DNA of 64,000 nt from Pseudodesulfovibrio cashew (lineage in GTDB: Bacteria; Desulfobacterota; Desulfovibrionia; Desulfovibrionales; Desulfovibrionaceae), in assembly GCF_009762795.1 (NCBI RefSeq), contig NZ_CP046400.1, positions 1,651,501 to 1,715,500 of the forward strand, in the 5' to 3' direction. The translations under genes and the position numbers were made by a program. The notes below the pieces were generated by a model. That model was not told where the DNA came from. It did not search any database and worked only from the letters and a program-made list of their open reading frames with translations. This document shows positions 53,588 through 63,240 of the stretch, in pieces; the first letter of the stretch is position 1; each line of letters starts with the position of its first letter.

Positions 53588-55465
53588 ATGGAACAGACTC
53601 CCGTCATCCGCGTCCTGCCTGCAGGGTTGAAGAACCAGATCGCCGCCGGTGAGGTGGTGGAACGACCGTCCAGCGTGGTCAAGGAGCTGGTGGAGAACGC
53701 CTTGGACGCCGGGGCCACCCGTGTGGACGTCATTGTGGAGCAGGGCGGCCGTTCCCTTATCGTTGTTCAGGACAACGGCGCGGGCATCGGCGCGGATCAG
53801 CTCAATCTGGCCGTGACCCGGCACGCCACTTCCAAGATCGCCTCTTTCGACGACCTCTCGGCCATCGGCTCTTTCGGATTCCGGGGCGAGGCCCTGCCCT
53901 CCATCGCTTCGGTCTCCCGCTTCACCATGACCTCCAAACTCAGGGGGGCGGATGAGGCCGCGTTTATTGCCGTGCGTGGGGGCGAGGTGCAGGAGGAAGG
54001 GCCTGCGGCCCTGGCCTCGGGCACGCGGGTGGAGGTCCGCGACCTGTTCGCCAACACCCCGGCGCGGCTCAAGTTTCTCAAGACCGAGGCCACGGAGAAC
54101 AAGCGCTGTCAGGACACGCTCATGCGCATCTCCCTGGCCCATACCGAGACGGGCTTCTCCCTGACCGTGGGCGGCCGCGAGGCTTTTCGGCTGCCGCCCG
54201 GCCAGGCGCTGGCAGACCGGCTGGCCACGTTCTGGCCCCCGGCGGTCTGCGAGGGGCTCTCTCCCTTCGATTTCGAGCGTGAGGGCTACCGCGCCCACGG
54301 CGTGGCCGGTTCGCCGTCCACGGCCCAGGGGCGTGGGGACCGCATCCTGCTCTACGTCAACGGTCGTCCGGTTCAGGACAAGATGATGCTCTCGGCGGTC
54401 CGCCAGGCCTACCGGGGCATGCTCCTGTCCCGCGAATACCCGCAGCTGGTCCTGTTTCTGGAGCTGCCCACCCGTGAGGTGGACGTCAACGTGCATCCGG
54501 CCAAGCTGGAGGTCCGCTTCCTGGAGGAGAGCCGCGTCTTCTCCTCCATCCGGGGCGGCGTACTCCAGGCTCTGTCCGGCTCCTCCGACGATACTTCTTC
54601 CTTTACTGCTACCGGTTCCTTTGCCGGTACGAACGAGATGACTGGCGAGCCTGCCGCACCGTCCTTTGGCGGGGCGTCCGCTCCCGCCTCTGCCTCTACT
54701 GGCTCGGCCCGGCGGGCGCACACGCCTTCGGGCGGCGGCGAGGCCCCCAAGTTTGCCTCCTACCGGGAGTACCGGGCCGGATACAATCCGCCCCGTGACA
54801 TTCCGCTGCCCGTGCCTCCGCCCTCGGTCACGGGAGGAGAGGGGCTGGTGGAACCTCCTTCAGGCCCGGCGGCGACTTCGTTTCCTCTGGCCGAGGCGGG
54901 TCGGAGCGCCCCGCTGGCCGGAACGGATTTTACCTATCTCGGCCAGGTGGCCGACACCTATCTGGTTCTGAAGCAGGGCGAGTCGCTGGTGCTCATCGAC
55001 CAGCACGCGGCCCACGAGCGTGTGCTCCTGGCCGCCATGCGCCAGGCCCGGACCAAGGGCGACTCCCAGCCCCTGGCCCTGCCGGTTGAGATTTCCCTGC
55101 ATCCCAGCGAGGCCGAGGTCCTGCAAAACCTGTGGGAAGGGCTGCGCTCCATGGGCTTTCTGCTTGAGATGGACGGCCCGGCCCGGGTGCTCATGCGCGG
55201 CATCCCCCCGACACTGGACTCCGGCAAGGCGCGGGAGTATCTTGCCGACGCCCTGGCCGAAAAGGCCGGGACCCTGGACGATCTGTGGACCATGATGGCC
55301 TGCAAGACCGCCATCAAGGCGGGTCAGCCTTTGGCTGCGGACGAAGCGCTCTCCCTGCTCGAAACCTGGCTCGTCACACCGGAGCGGGAATTCTGCCCCC
55401 ACGGGAGACCCATCGTGGTCACCTGGTGTCCGGCGGATCTGGAAAAACTCTTCAAACGGAAATAA
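53588..55465 (+). CDS. mutL: DNA mismatch repair protein MutL
   Basis: MutL links MutS to downstream nicking and excision. The 625-residue protein has the GHKL ATPase motifs (ELVENALDAGATR, VVQDNGAGI, SFGFRGEALPSIASV), the PARLKFLK motif and VNVHPAKLEVRF. A Ser/Ala/Pro-rich linker follows at about residues 330-430. The C-terminal dimer domain has DQHAAHERVL but no clear DQHA(X)2E(X)4E endonuclease signature beyond this start. The ATG at 53588 gives the normal length. alr begins four bases after the stop. Confidence 0.96.
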   Translation: MEQTPVIRVLPAGLKNQIAAGEVVERPSSVVKELVENALDAGATRVDVIVEQGGRSLIVVQDNGAGIGADQLNLAVTRHATSKIASFDDLSAIGSFGFRGEALPSIASVSRFTMTSKLRGADEAAFIAVRGGEVQEEGPAALASGTRVEVRDLFANTPARLKFLKTEATENKRCQDTLMRISLAHTETGFSLTVGGREAFRLPPGQALADRLATFWPPAVCEGLSPFDFEREGYRAHGVAGSPSTAQGRGDRILLYVNGRPVQDKMMLSAVRQAYRGMLLSREYPQLVLFLELPTREVDVNVHPAKLEVRFLEESRVFSSIRGGVLQALSGSSDDTSSFTATGSFAGTNEMTGEPAAPSFGGASAPASASTGSARRAHTPSGGGEAPKFASYREYRAGYNPPRDIPLPVPPPSVTGGEGLVEPPSGPAATSFPLAEAGRSAPLAGTDFTYLGQVADTYLVLKQGESLVLIDQHAAHERVLLAAMRQARTKGDSQPLALPVEISLHPSEAEVLQNLWEGLRSMGFLLEMDGPARVLMRGIPPTLDSGKAREYLADALAEKAGTLDDLWTMMACKTAIKAGQPLAADEALSLLETWLVTPEREFCPHGRPIVVTWCPADLEKLFKRK

Positions 55466-55469
55466 GACC

Positions 55470-56597
55470 ATGACCATCGAATACAACAAACTCAAGGTGC
55501 GGGTGAATCTGGACAACCTGCGCCACAACCTCCGCGTGTTCAAGAAACTGCACGACAACGTCATCCCGGTCATCAAGTCGGATGCTTACGGGCACGGTCT
55601 GGCCGAAGTGGCCCGCGCCCTGAAAGGGGAGGCCGAGACCTTTGCCGTGGGCTTCGTCAATGAGGCCTCCCTCCTGCGCCGGTCAGGCTGCGAGGCCCGG
55701 ATTTTCGCTCTCCTCGGCCCTCAGGACGAGGCAGACTATGCCGCCCTGTGGGATGACCGAGTGCTCACGGCCTTCGGGCAGATGGGGCAGCTGGAGGAGG
55801 CTGCGAGGTTGGCTCAGGATCGCGGTCCTTTGGATATCGGGCTCAAGTTCGACACCGGCATGCGCCGTCTGGGTTTCCTGCCGGAGGAGGCGGACGAGGT
55901 CGTGGCTTTTCTCAAGGCCAACCCCGCGCTGAACCCGGTCATGGTCACCTCCCACCTCGCTCTGGCCGACGAGCCGGCGCGCAAGGAGGCCGTTGATCGT
56001 CAGGCAAGCCGCTTCAGCCGGGCCGTGGATACCCTGCGGGGCGCGGGCTTCGACGTGGAGGCCAACCTGGCCAACTCGGCCGGGTCCATGGGGCACGAGG
56101 CGTGCCGCCACGACTCCCTGAGGCTGGGCATCTCCCTGTACGGCGGTAATCCCTACTACGGCACGGAGTGGGCCGGACTGGGCGAGGATCTCAAGCCTGC
56201 CATGGAGGTCTCGGCTCCGGTCATGCAGGTGCACGCGCTGAAAAAGGGCGAGGGCATCAGCTACGGCTGGACCCACGTGGCCGAGCGCGACTCCATGGTG
56301 GCCGTCATCGGCGTGGGCTATGCGGACAACTACAGCCGCGGGCTCTCCAACACCGGCCAGGTGAACATCGCCGGACGCCGCGCTCCCATCCTCGGCAGGG
56401 TCTGCATGCAGATGTGTGCGGTTGACGTCACCGATATTTTGGGCGAAGGGACACCTGTTGTCCCCGGTGATCGCGCATGGCTCCTGGGCGGCCCCGGAGA
56501 GGGGTACATCAGCCCGGACGAGCTGGCCGGATGGTGGGGGACCATTACCTATGAAGTTTTTTGCCTGCTGGGGATGAACCCGCGGGAATATCTTTAA
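55470..56597 (+). CDS. alr: Alanine racemase
   Basis: Alr supplies D-alanine for peptidoglycan. The 375-residue protein has the PLP lysine Lys36 in VIKSDAYGHG, the second catalytic Tyr in ISYGWTH, and the C-terminal RVCMQMCAVDVTD motif. The TIM-barrel and beta domains have normal length. It is almost joined to mutL (four bases), so the two are cotranscribed. A 73-residue gene follows. Confidence 0.95.
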   Translation: MTIEYNKLKVRVNLDNLRHNLRVFKKLHDNVIPVIKSDAYGHGLAEVARALKGEAETFAVGFVNEASLLRRSGCEARIFALLGPQDEADYAALWDDRVLTAFGQMGQLEEAARLAQDRGPLDIGLKFDTGMRRLGFLPEEADEVVAFLKANPALNPVMVTSHLALADEPARKEAVDRQASRFSRAVDTLRGAGFDVEANLANSAGSMGHEACRHDSLRLGISLYGGNPYYGTEWAGLGEDLKPAMEVSAPVMQVHALKKGEGISYGWTHVAERDSMVAVIGVGYADNYSRGLSNTGQVNIAGRRAPILGRVCMQMCAVDVTDILGEGTPVVPGDRAWLLGGPGEGYISPDELAGWWGTITYEVFCLLGMNPREYL

Positions 56598-56626
56598 TCG
56601 CATCCGCGAGAGGCAAGGAGGAAGCT

Positions 56627-56848
56627 ATGCCCGCAGTACGGGAAGACGAATGGACCGTGGCCGAGAGCTACGCCCGCAAGGATATGGACGAGCAGGGCGT
56701 GAGCCCGGAGTGGCTGGCCGGAAAATGGATGAACGTGGCCGAGGACATGGCCCTCATCCCCGAGAACAACGTCCGCGTCGTTGAGGAAAACGGCGTGGTG
56801 CGTGTGGAAGTCTCCACTTATCTGATGGAATGCATGCGCGGCTTCTAG
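56627..56848 (+). CDS. 73-residue conserved small protein
   Basis: This acidic soluble protein (MPAVREDEWTVAESYARKD...) ends with VRVEVSTYLMECMRGF. AAGGAGG lies six bases before the ATG at 56627, making translation very likely. It follows alr by 29 bases and is followed by a strong terminator, so it closes the hldD-lptD-mutL-alr series. I do not recognise the family. Confidence 0.75.
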   Translation: MPAVREDEWTVAESYARKDMDEQGVSPEWLAGKWMNVAEDMALIPENNVRVVEENGVVRVEVSTYLMECMRGF

Positions 56849-56874
56849 CCTGATGACGTTGCTGGTATTTGCCG

Positions 56875-56908
56875 GGGGAGGCGCACGAATGTGCGCCTCC
56901 CCTTTTTT
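56875..56908 (+). terminator. Terminator of the mutL-alr operon
   Basis: Perfect 12-bp stem GGGGAGGCGCAC-GAAT-GTGCGCCTCCCC followed by T6. Confidence 0.93.
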
Positions 56909-57051
56909 GTTTCAACGTGATAAAGTCCTGTGGAAAATCGGTGGAAAACGCACGGATGACAAGGGGTTGTTCCCTCGGGAACAGTGTGTGTCAATTGCGT
57001 CAAAATCGACATATTTTTGTAGCAATACACTGATATGTTTGGTGATTGGCA

Positions 57052-57069
57052 TTGTAACATAACCGTAAC
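57052..57069 (+). promoter_or_regulatory. Candidate Pho box, forward pair
   Basis: TTGTAAC-ATAA-CCGTAAC shows two 7-bp direct repeats with a 4-bp spacer, the PhoB box layout, upstream of phoR. Confidence 0.6.
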
Positions 57070-57079
57070 ACTATAAGAC

Positions 57080-57108
57080 GTTACATTTGTGTGACGTCCA
57101 TGTTACAG
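57080..57108 (-). promoter_or_regulatory. Candidate Pho box, reverse triple repeat
   Basis: Read on the minus strand: CTGTAAC, ACGTCAC and ATGTAAC, each separated by four bases. The 7-4-7-4-7 layout faces the forward pair at 57052, so the region would hold five repeats. Confidence 0.58.
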
Positions 57109-57181
57109 ACCCCTCGCGCCGTGTCGGGCGTTTTCCGCCGCCGGCGGAAGCAGCCGGACGACGCGACCAAGGAAAAACAGA

Positions 57182-58981
57182 ATGAAGCTGCGTACCTTTC
57201 AGATGCGGATTCTCCTGTGGACATGGGGCTTGCTCCTCGTGGCCCTGGCCGTGATCTTTTATTATTCCACGGAGCTGGTCGGAAACGACCTGGTCAAAGC
57301 GACCCGCCAGCGCGCCATGAGCGAGCTGGACTCCATCGAGTGGCTGATCAGGGAGCACGTCACCTTCGACACGGAACAGGACTTCGCCAAATGGGTGGAC
57401 GGCCTGGGCCGCAGGTTGGGCACGCGCATCACCTACATCGGCAAGGGCGGCCGGGTCATGGCCGACTCCGTGGTGGGCTACGCGGCGGTGCACACCATGG
57501 ACAACCACAGTGGTCGTCCCGAGGTGGTGGCCGCACACATCGACGGCAGGGGCTCCAACATCCGCTACTCGGACACCCTTCGTAAGGATATGCTCTACGT
57601 GGCGGCCCGGGTTACCGGCGCGATCAACGTGGAAGACGGCATCCTCAGACTGGCCGTGCCCTTTTCCAAGGTCGGCGACCGACTCTCCTCCCTGCGTGCC
57701 AACTTCATCTGGATATTCCTCGCGACCATGGTCTTCGCCGTGGTGGTCAGCATGCTCATGTCCCGGAACATGAGCCGGGAGATCACCGAATTCTCCCGGC
57801 TGGCCCAATCCATCGGCGACGGCGACTACGCCACCCAGTTGAGAGTGGTGCCCGGCAGCGAGTTCATGCCCCTGGCCCAGTCCATCAACTCCATGGCCAA
57901 GTCCATCGAGCGCAACGTGCGCACCATCCGGGACCAGAAGGGCCAGCTTCAGGCTATTTTCGAGGGCATGCGCGAAGGCGTCATGTCCCTGGATGCGCGG
58001 GGGCACATCGAGTCCTACAACACCGCCCTGGACGAAATGTTCAATTTGGCCGACTCCACGGTGGGACGGACGCCCATCGAAGTGACCCGGCGCTATGAAA
58101 TCCAGGACCTGGTGGACGAACTCCGCGAAAAGCCGGAGCAGGAGGAGCGCTCCGTCCAGATCGACCTGATGGATTCGCGCGTCGTGGAGGTTTCGGCCGT
58201 GCCGTTCCTCGACCATAACGGCGTGCGCAAGATCATCCTGGTCTTCTACGACATCACCGAGATGAAACGCAGCGAAAAGGGACTCAAGGAGTTCGTGGCC
58301 AACGCCTCGCACCAGTTGCGCACCCCGCTGACCTCCATCAAGGGATACACCGAGACCCTGCTGGACAATCCTCCGGCCAATCCCGAGGATGGCCGGTTCT
58401 TCCTGGAGATAGTGCTCAAGAACGCCAACCACATGGACAAGGTCATCTCCAGCATGCTCGCCCTGGCCAAGTCCGAGCAGGTGGGCAAGCAGCTCAAGCT
58501 CGAACCCGTTTCCGGGCGCGAGTACATCGCGCGGACCGTGGGCGACGTCACCCCCTGGGCTGCCGAGCGCGGCATCACCCTGCGCACGCGCACCCCGGAT
58601 GACGACATGACGGTCATGGCCGAGACCGACGGCCTGCTCCACGTCTTCCACAACCTGCTCAACAACGCGGTCAAATACAGTCCGGACAACGGCGTGATCA
58701 CCGTCGGCGCCGAGGATGACGGCGAGTCCATCGTCTTCACTGTCGAGGACCAGGGCCCGGGCATCTCGCGCGAACACTCCACCAAGGTCTTCGAGCGCTT
58801 TTACCGGGTGGACGAAAACACCGTGGACAGCTCCTCCGGCAGCGCGGGGCTCGGCCTCGCCATCTGTCGCCGCATCGTGCGGAACTTCGGCGGGGAAATC
58901 TGGCACGACGGTTACGGAGAGGGAACGCAGGGCGCGCGCTTCTGCTTCCGCCTGAACAAGCCTGCCCGAGCGGCGGGGTAA
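57182..58981 (+). CDS. phoR: Phosphate-regulon sensor histidine kinase PhoR
   Basis: The 599-residue kinase has TM1 at about residues 9-29 and a periplasmic region of about 140 residues. TM2 lies at about 174-194, then HAMP, a PAS domain at about 253-360, HisKA with His377 in NASHQLRTPLTSIKGYTETL, and HATPase_c (QGPGISREHSTKVFERFYRVDE, GLGLAI). The layout is that of PhoR, and the phosphate transporter follows by 35 bases. No phoB lies in the window. Pho-box-like repeats upstream suggest autoregulation. The periplasmic domain is longer than in E. coli PhoR and could sense a ligand itself. Confidence 0.85.
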   Translation: MKLRTFQMRILLWTWGLLLVALAVIFYYSTELVGNDLVKATRQRAMSELDSIEWLIREHVTFDTEQDFAKWVDGLGRRLGTRITYIGKGGRVMADSVVGYAAVHTMDNHSGRPEVVAAHIDGRGSNIRYSDTLRKDMLYVAARVTGAINVEDGILRLAVPFSKVGDRLSSLRANFIWIFLATMVFAVVVSMLMSRNMSREITEFSRLAQSIGDGDYATQLRVVPGSEFMPLAQSINSMAKSIERNVRTIRDQKGQLQAIFEGMREGVMSLDARGHIESYNTALDEMFNLADSTVGRTPIEVTRRYEIQDLVDELREKPEQEERSVQIDLMDSRVVEVSAVPFLDHNGVRKIILVFYDITEMKRSEKGLKEFVANASHQLRTPLTSIKGYTETLLDNPPANPEDGRFFLEIVLKNANHMDKVISSMLALAKSEQVGKQLKLEPVSGREYIARTVGDVTPWAAERGITLRTRTPDDDMTVMAETDGLLHVFHNLLNNAVKYSPDNGVITVGAEDDGESIVFTVEDQGPGISREHSTKVFERFYRVDENTVDSSSGSAGLGLAICRRIVRNFGGEIWHDGYGEGTQGARFCFRLNKPARAAG

Positions 58982-59016
58982 CGTTTAACCAACTCCCTCG
59001 AAAGAGGGGTAATGAA

Positions 59017-60255
59017 ATGGATATTTACGACCTGTTCTTCTACATGTCGCTGGGGGCCGGATTTCTCATGGCCTTCAACCTGGGGGCCAACGACGTGGCC
59101 AACTCCATGGCCTCGGCCGTGGGCGCAAGGGCCATCTCGGTCCGCCAGGCCGTGTTCATCGCCAGCATTCTGAACTTTGTCGGCGCAGTGTTCATGGGTT
59201 CCCACGTGACATCCACCATCAGCAAGGGGATCATCAATCCGGAGGCCATATCCGACCCGAAGTTGATCATGATCGGCATGTTCGCGGCACTGCTGGCCGC
59301 GGCCACCTGGGTGCTCATAGCCACCCTGACATCGCTGCCGGTCTCGTCGACACACTCCATCGTCGGAGCCATTACCGGCTTCGGCCTTGTGGCGGGCGGG
59401 CCCGGCGTGGTCAACTGGCTGAAGATGGGCGGCATCGTCATGTCCTGGATCATTTCGCCGTTTCTGGCTGCGGGCATCGCCTTCTTCATCTTCTCCCATA
59501 TTCGCAAGTACATCCTGTACAAGCACCATTTCATCGAGCAGGCCAAGCGTTGGGCCCCCATCTGGGTCGCCCTGACCCTGTTCCTGGTCTGCCTCTCCTT
59601 CCTCTACAAGACGCCCGTCGGCAAAGGGCTGCACCTGCACTGGACAGTGTCCCTGCTCGTGGCCAGTGGCTTTGCCGTGTTTTCCTGGCTTCTTGGCCGC
59701 ATTTTCGTCAGCCGCATCGTCATTGACGAAGAGGAGGGTGCCGAAGGTGTCGAACGTATCTTCCGCAAGATGCAGGTCGGCACCTCCTGCTACGTGGCTC
59801 TGTCCCAGGGCGCAAACGATGTGGCTAACGCCATCGGCCCGGTGGCGGCCATCTACCTGATCGCCAAGGAGCACCAGCTGCTGGCCAAGGCTGACGTACC
59901 GCTCTCCATGCTCATCCTCGGTGGTCTGGGCATCGCCGTGGGCATCAGCCTGCTCGGGCACAAGGTTATGGCCACCGTGGGTTCGCGCATCACCACTTTG
60001 ACCAATACACGCGGTTTCGCCGTGGACATCGGGGCAGCCTCCACCGTGCTGGTGGCCTCCAACCTCGGTCTGCCGGTCTCCACCACCCACGCGGCCGTGG
60101 GCGGCGTGGTCGGTGTTGGTCTGGCGCGTGGATTCAAGGCCGTGGACTTCCGGGTCCTGCTGCGAATCATCGCCTACTGGGTGGCCACCGTTCCCATCGC
60201 CGCCCTGACCAGTATTGTTTTCTTTGTGCTGCTTAAATGGTTGTGTTACAGCTAG
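59017..60255 (+). CDS. pit: PiT-family inorganic phosphate transporter
   Basis: The 412-residue protein has about ten membrane segments and the two PiT signatures: FNLGANDVANSMASAVGARA (about residues 20-39) and SQGANDVANAIGPVAA in the second half, plus VSSTHSIVGAITG and VSTTHAAVGGVVGVG. PiT carriers take up metal-phosphate complexes or use a sodium/proton gradient. It stands between phoR and a PhoU-like gene, as in other low-affinity phosphate systems. Confidence 0.93.
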   Translation: MDIYDLFFYMSLGAGFLMAFNLGANDVANSMASAVGARAISVRQAVFIASILNFVGAVFMGSHVTSTISKGIINPEAISDPKLIMIGMFAALLAAATWVLIATLTSLPVSSTHSIVGAITGFGLVAGGPGVVNWLKMGGIVMSWIISPFLAAGIAFFIFSHIRKYILYKHHFIEQAKRWAPIWVALTLFLVCLSFLYKTPVGKGLHLHWTVSLLVASGFAVFSWLLGRIFVSRIVIDEEEGAEGVERIFRKMQVGTSCYVALSQGANDVANAIGPVAAIYLIAKEHQLLAKADVPLSMLILGGLGIAVGISLLGHKVMATVGSRITTLTNTRGFAVDIGAASTVLVASNLGLPVSTTHAAVGGVVGVGLARGFKAVDFRVLLRIIAYWVATVPIAALTSIVFFVLLKWLCYS

Positions 60256-60262
60256 GTTACAA
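60245..60262 (-). promoter_or_regulatory. Candidate Pho box between pit and the PhoU-like gene
   Basis: GTTACAG-CTAG-GTTACAA (minus strand TTGTAAC-CTAG-CTGTAAC) repeats the same 7-4-7 layout and the same TGTAAC core as upstream of phoR. It overlaps the pit stop codon. Confidence 0.5.
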
Positions 60263-60300
60263 AACTAACAAAAGAATCCTTTTTTCTCAGAGGTTACCAT

Positions 60301-60975
60301 ATGACGCTCAGAATTCCCTTTTTCGGTCTCCTGGCCAGCCGTTCCCCCATGGACGGTCTTGTCGAACACTATGACAAGATCGCCGAGTGCATCGCCACCA
60401 TCGACGAATCCCTGGAGTGCTACGTCTCCGGCGGTGTGTGCCGCGAGTTCGAGGAGCTGACCCGGACCATCGACGAAATCGAAAACCACGCGGACGTGAT
60501 CAAGCGCAATATCCGCAACCACCTGCCCAAGGGGTTGTTCATGCCCGTGGAAAAGTCGCTTTTCCTCAACTACACCAAATCACAGGATAACATTCTGGAT
60601 TCTGCCCAGGATGCCCTGTACTGGCTGGCCATGCGCAAGGTCCTCATTCCCGAGTCCATCCAGAAGGACATCATCTACCTCCTGGACGCCGTGTCCCGCA
60701 CCACCGTGCTTCTCGGCCCCGCGCTCAATGCGACCATCTCCCTCATCCACGGCCAGTCCCTGGACCGCGATGGCACCAAGGCAACCTACCGCAAGGTCCG
60801 TGCCGAGCGGGACAACGTCCGCAAGCTCAAGAATGCCTTGAACAAGAAGCTTTACGCCATGGATATCGACTTCAAGGACATCTACCAGATCATGCACTTC
60901 GTTGATTGCCTCGACGACATGGGCCACAACACCGAAAACTGCGCCGACCATCTCCGGGCCATGATCGCCCGTTAG
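60301..60975 (+). CDS. DUF47 PhoU-like protein (TIGR00153)
   Basis: The 224-residue all-helical protein belongs to the PhoU-related DUF47 family that accompanies PiT carriers and is thought to regulate them. Motifs include FGLLASRSPMDGLVEHYDKI, LTRTIDEIENHADVIKRNIRNHLPKGLFMPVEK and a C-terminal IYQIMHFVDCLDDMGHNTENCADHLRAMIAR with the metal-binding-type Asp/Glu pattern. It is the third gene of the phosphate set. Only 45 bases separate it from pit. Confidence 0.9.
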   Translation: MTLRIPFFGLLASRSPMDGLVEHYDKIAECIATIDESLECYVSGGVCREFEELTRTIDEIENHADVIKRNIRNHLPKGLFMPVEKSLFLNYTKSQDNILDSAQDALYWLAMRKVLIPESIQKDIIYLLDAVSRTTVLLGPALNATISLIHGQSLDRDGTKATYRKVRAERDNVRKLKNALNKKLYAMDIDFKDIYQIMHFVDCLDDMGHNTENCADHLRAMIAR

Positions 60976-61000
60976 GTTGCGCGTCCATCCTTTCACCCCT

Positions 61001-61028
61001 CCCTGCCGCCGAGGCTTTGGCGGCAGGG
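61001..61028 (+). terminator. Hairpin after the phosphate block
   Basis: CCCTGCCGCC-GAGGCTTT-GGCGGCAGGG, a 10-bp perfect stem without a T run, followed directly by a second GAGCGC/GCGCTC hairpin (61035-61050). It could be a weak terminator or part of the ilvD leader. No other feature is visible in the 292-bp gap. Confidence 0.5.
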
Positions 61029-61267
61029 TAGGGGAGAGCGCCTCCGCGCTCCTCCCGGACCGATAAGCCGGGCCTCCTCTTTCCCTTTCTCCGAGATAAC
61101 CTCCCCCCCTCGCTCGGGCATCCACTTCGGAGGCTTGGCAGCGGCCACTCGCCGCTTCATTCGCTTCACAACAGGTTCCCTCAATTCGGGCAAAACAGTT
61201 GACAGGCCATACCAATAGAGGTGAACTACCCGTCCAAACCGCATCCCAGATCGAAGGAGAAATATCG

Positions 61268-62929
61268 ATGCGCAGCAAGAAAATGACTGAAGGACTGGAA
61301 AAGGCCCCCCACCGTTCGCTGCTTTACGCGGACGGCTTGACCAAAGAGGAAATGGAAAGGCCGCTGATCGGCGTATGTTGCGCCGCCAACGAAATCATCC
61401 CCGGTCATGTGCATCTGGACACCATCGCCGAAGCCGTCAAGGCGGGCATTCGCATGGCGGGAGGCACCCCCATGGAATTCCCGGCCATCGGCGTCTGCGA
61501 CGGCCTGGCCATGAACCACGAGGGCATGCGGATGTCCCTGCCCAGCCGCGAGATCATCGCCGACTCCGTGGAGATCATGGCAACCGCCCATCCCTTCGAC
61601 GCCATCGTCTGCATCCCCAACTGCGACAAGATCGTGCCCGGCATGCTCATGGCCATGCTCCGCCTGAACATCCCGGCGGTCATCGTCTCCGGCGGCCCCA
61701 TGCTCGCCGGACGCAGACGCACCGCCGATCTGATCTCGGTCTTCGAGGGCGTGGGACGGGTCAAGACCGGCTCCATGACCTTGGATGAGCTCACCGACCT
61801 CGAAGAGTCCGCCTGCCCCACCTGCGGCTCCTGCTCCGGCATGTTCACGGCCAACTCCATGAACTGCCTCTCCGAGTCCATCGGCCTGGCCCTGCCCGGT
61901 AACGGCACCATCCCGGCGGTCATGTCCGCCCGCGTCCGTCTGGCCAAGCAGGCCGGCATGCAGGTCATGGAGATGCTTGAGAAGAACATCTGCCCGCGCG
62001 ACATCGTCACCGAGAAGTCCGTGCACAACGCCGTGACCATGGATATGGCTCTGGGCTGCTCCACCAACACCACGCTCCATCTGCCCGCCCTCTTTGCCGA
62101 GGCCGGACTGGACCTGAATCTGGAGATGTTCAACGAAATCAGCAAAAAGACCCCCAACCTCTGCAAGCTGGCCCCTGCCGGGCCGCACTACATGGAGGAA
62201 CTGGAGGAGGCCGGCGGCATCCCCGGCGTCATGAGCGAGCTGGCCAAGAAAGACCTGCTCAACCTCGACGTCATGACCGTCACCGGCAAGACCCTGGGCG
62301 AGAATCTCGAGGCCCTGGACGCCAAGGTCACCAATAACGACATCGTCCGGTCCATCGACAATCCCTATTCCCAGGAAGGCGGCATCGCCATTCTGTACGG
62401 CAACATCGCCCCCGAAGGCTGCTGCGTGAAGCAGTCCGCAGTGGCGCCCGAGATGATGCAAAACACCGGCATCGCCCGCGTCTTCAATTCCGAAGAGGAG
62501 TGCGTCGAGGCCATCCTTGGCGGCAAGATCACCTCCGGCGACGTGGTGGTCGTGCTCTATGAAGGTCCCAAGGGCGGTCCGGGCATGCGCGAGATGCTTA
62601 CCCCCACCTCCGCCATCTCCGGCATGGGCCTGGGCGAGTCCGTGGCCCTCATCACCGACGGCCGCTTCTCCGGCGGTACGCGCGGCGCGGCCATTGGTCA
62701 TATCTCCCCCGAAGCTGCGGCAGGCGGCCCCTGTGGCCTGATCAAGGACGGCGACAAGATCGAGATCGACATCCCCGCCCGCACCATCAACCTGCTCGTT
62801 GACGACGCCGAACTCGAGGAACGTAAAAAGAACCACACCCCGGTGGTCAAGGAAGTCAAGTCGTCCTTCCTGCGCCGCTACGCCAAGCTCGTCACCTCCG
62901 CCTCCCGTGGCGCCGTGTACGAAAAATAG
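61268..62929 (+). CDS. ilvD: Dihydroxy-acid dehydratase
   Basis: IlvD removes water from dihydroxyisovalerate in valine, leucine and isoleucine synthesis. The 553-residue protein has the iron-sulfur cysteines ([38 protein letters not shown]), [12 protein letters not shown] and [17 protein letters not shown] precedes the ATG at 61268. A TTGACA at 61199-61204 may be its -35. It is followed by a terminator and the family B repeat. Confidence 0.96.
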   Translation: MRSKKMTEGLEKAPHRSLLYADGLTKEEMERPLIGVCCAANEIIPGHVHLDTIAEAVKAGIRMAGGTPMEFPAIGVCDGLAMNHEGMRMSLPSREIIADSVEIMATAHPFDAIVCIPNCDKIVPGMLMAMLRLNIPAVIVSGGPMLAGRRRTADLISVFEGVGRVKTGSMTLDELTDLEESACPTCGSCSGMFTANSMNCLSESIGLALPGNGTIPAVMSARVRLAKQAGMQVMEMLEKNICPRDIVTEKSVHNAVTMDMALGCSTNTTLHLPALFAEAGLDLNLEMFNEISKKTPNLCKLAPAGPHYMEELEEAGGIPGVMSELAKKDLLNLDVMTVTGKTLGENLEALDAKVTNNDIVRSIDNPYSQEGGIAILYGNIAPEGCCVKQSAVAPEMMQNTGIARVFNSEEECVEAILGGKITSGDVVVVLYEGPKGGPGMREMLTPTSAISGMGLGESVALITDGRFSGGTRGAAIGHISPEAAAGGPCGLIKDGDKIEIDIPARTINLLVDDAELEERKKNHTPVVKEVKSSFLRRYAKLVTSASRGAVYEK

Positions 62930-62948
62930 GCGTTCATTTACCGCATGC

Positions 62949-62995
62949 AAAGCGGGCAGCCCGGCATCAGCCGGACTGCCCGCTTTTCTTTTTTT
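62949..62995 (+). terminator. ilvD terminator
   Basis: AAAGCGGGCAG-C-CCGG / CCGG-A-CTGCCCGCTTTT hairpin with one internal mismatch, then a T-rich tail. Confidence 0.9.
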
Positions 62996-62996
62996 C

Positions 62997-63126
62997 GCCT
63001 CCGGCGGCCAGGGGGAAGGGGAGAGAGGGAAACCCTTTGCAAAGGGCTTTCCCTCTCTCCCCTTCCCCCTGGACCCCCATCCCCTCTCTCCCTTCCTAAA
63101 CTCTTTATAGCTCGCTGCGCTCGGAG
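62997..63126 (+). repeat. Hairpin repeat family B, copy at the 3' end of ilvD
   Basis: Begins GCCTCCGGCGGCC, then a stem of about 23 bp (63008-63031 with 63050-63072) capped by CCCTTT/AAAGGG. A GGACCCCCATCCCCTC segment and a CCTAAACTCTTTATAGCTCG tail follow. It is homologous along its length to 24147-24026 and has the same orientation relative to the upstream gene. Confidence 0.85.
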
Positions 63127-63240
63127 GCAGAGCAGCGCAGGACGGCCCGTCATCTTTCATCGTGGTGGAGGCGGATGGGAATGGATTAAAGAAAAGTAAC
63201 GGTTTTGGCTGGTTGATGCGGTGGATGTGAGTCGCCTGGA

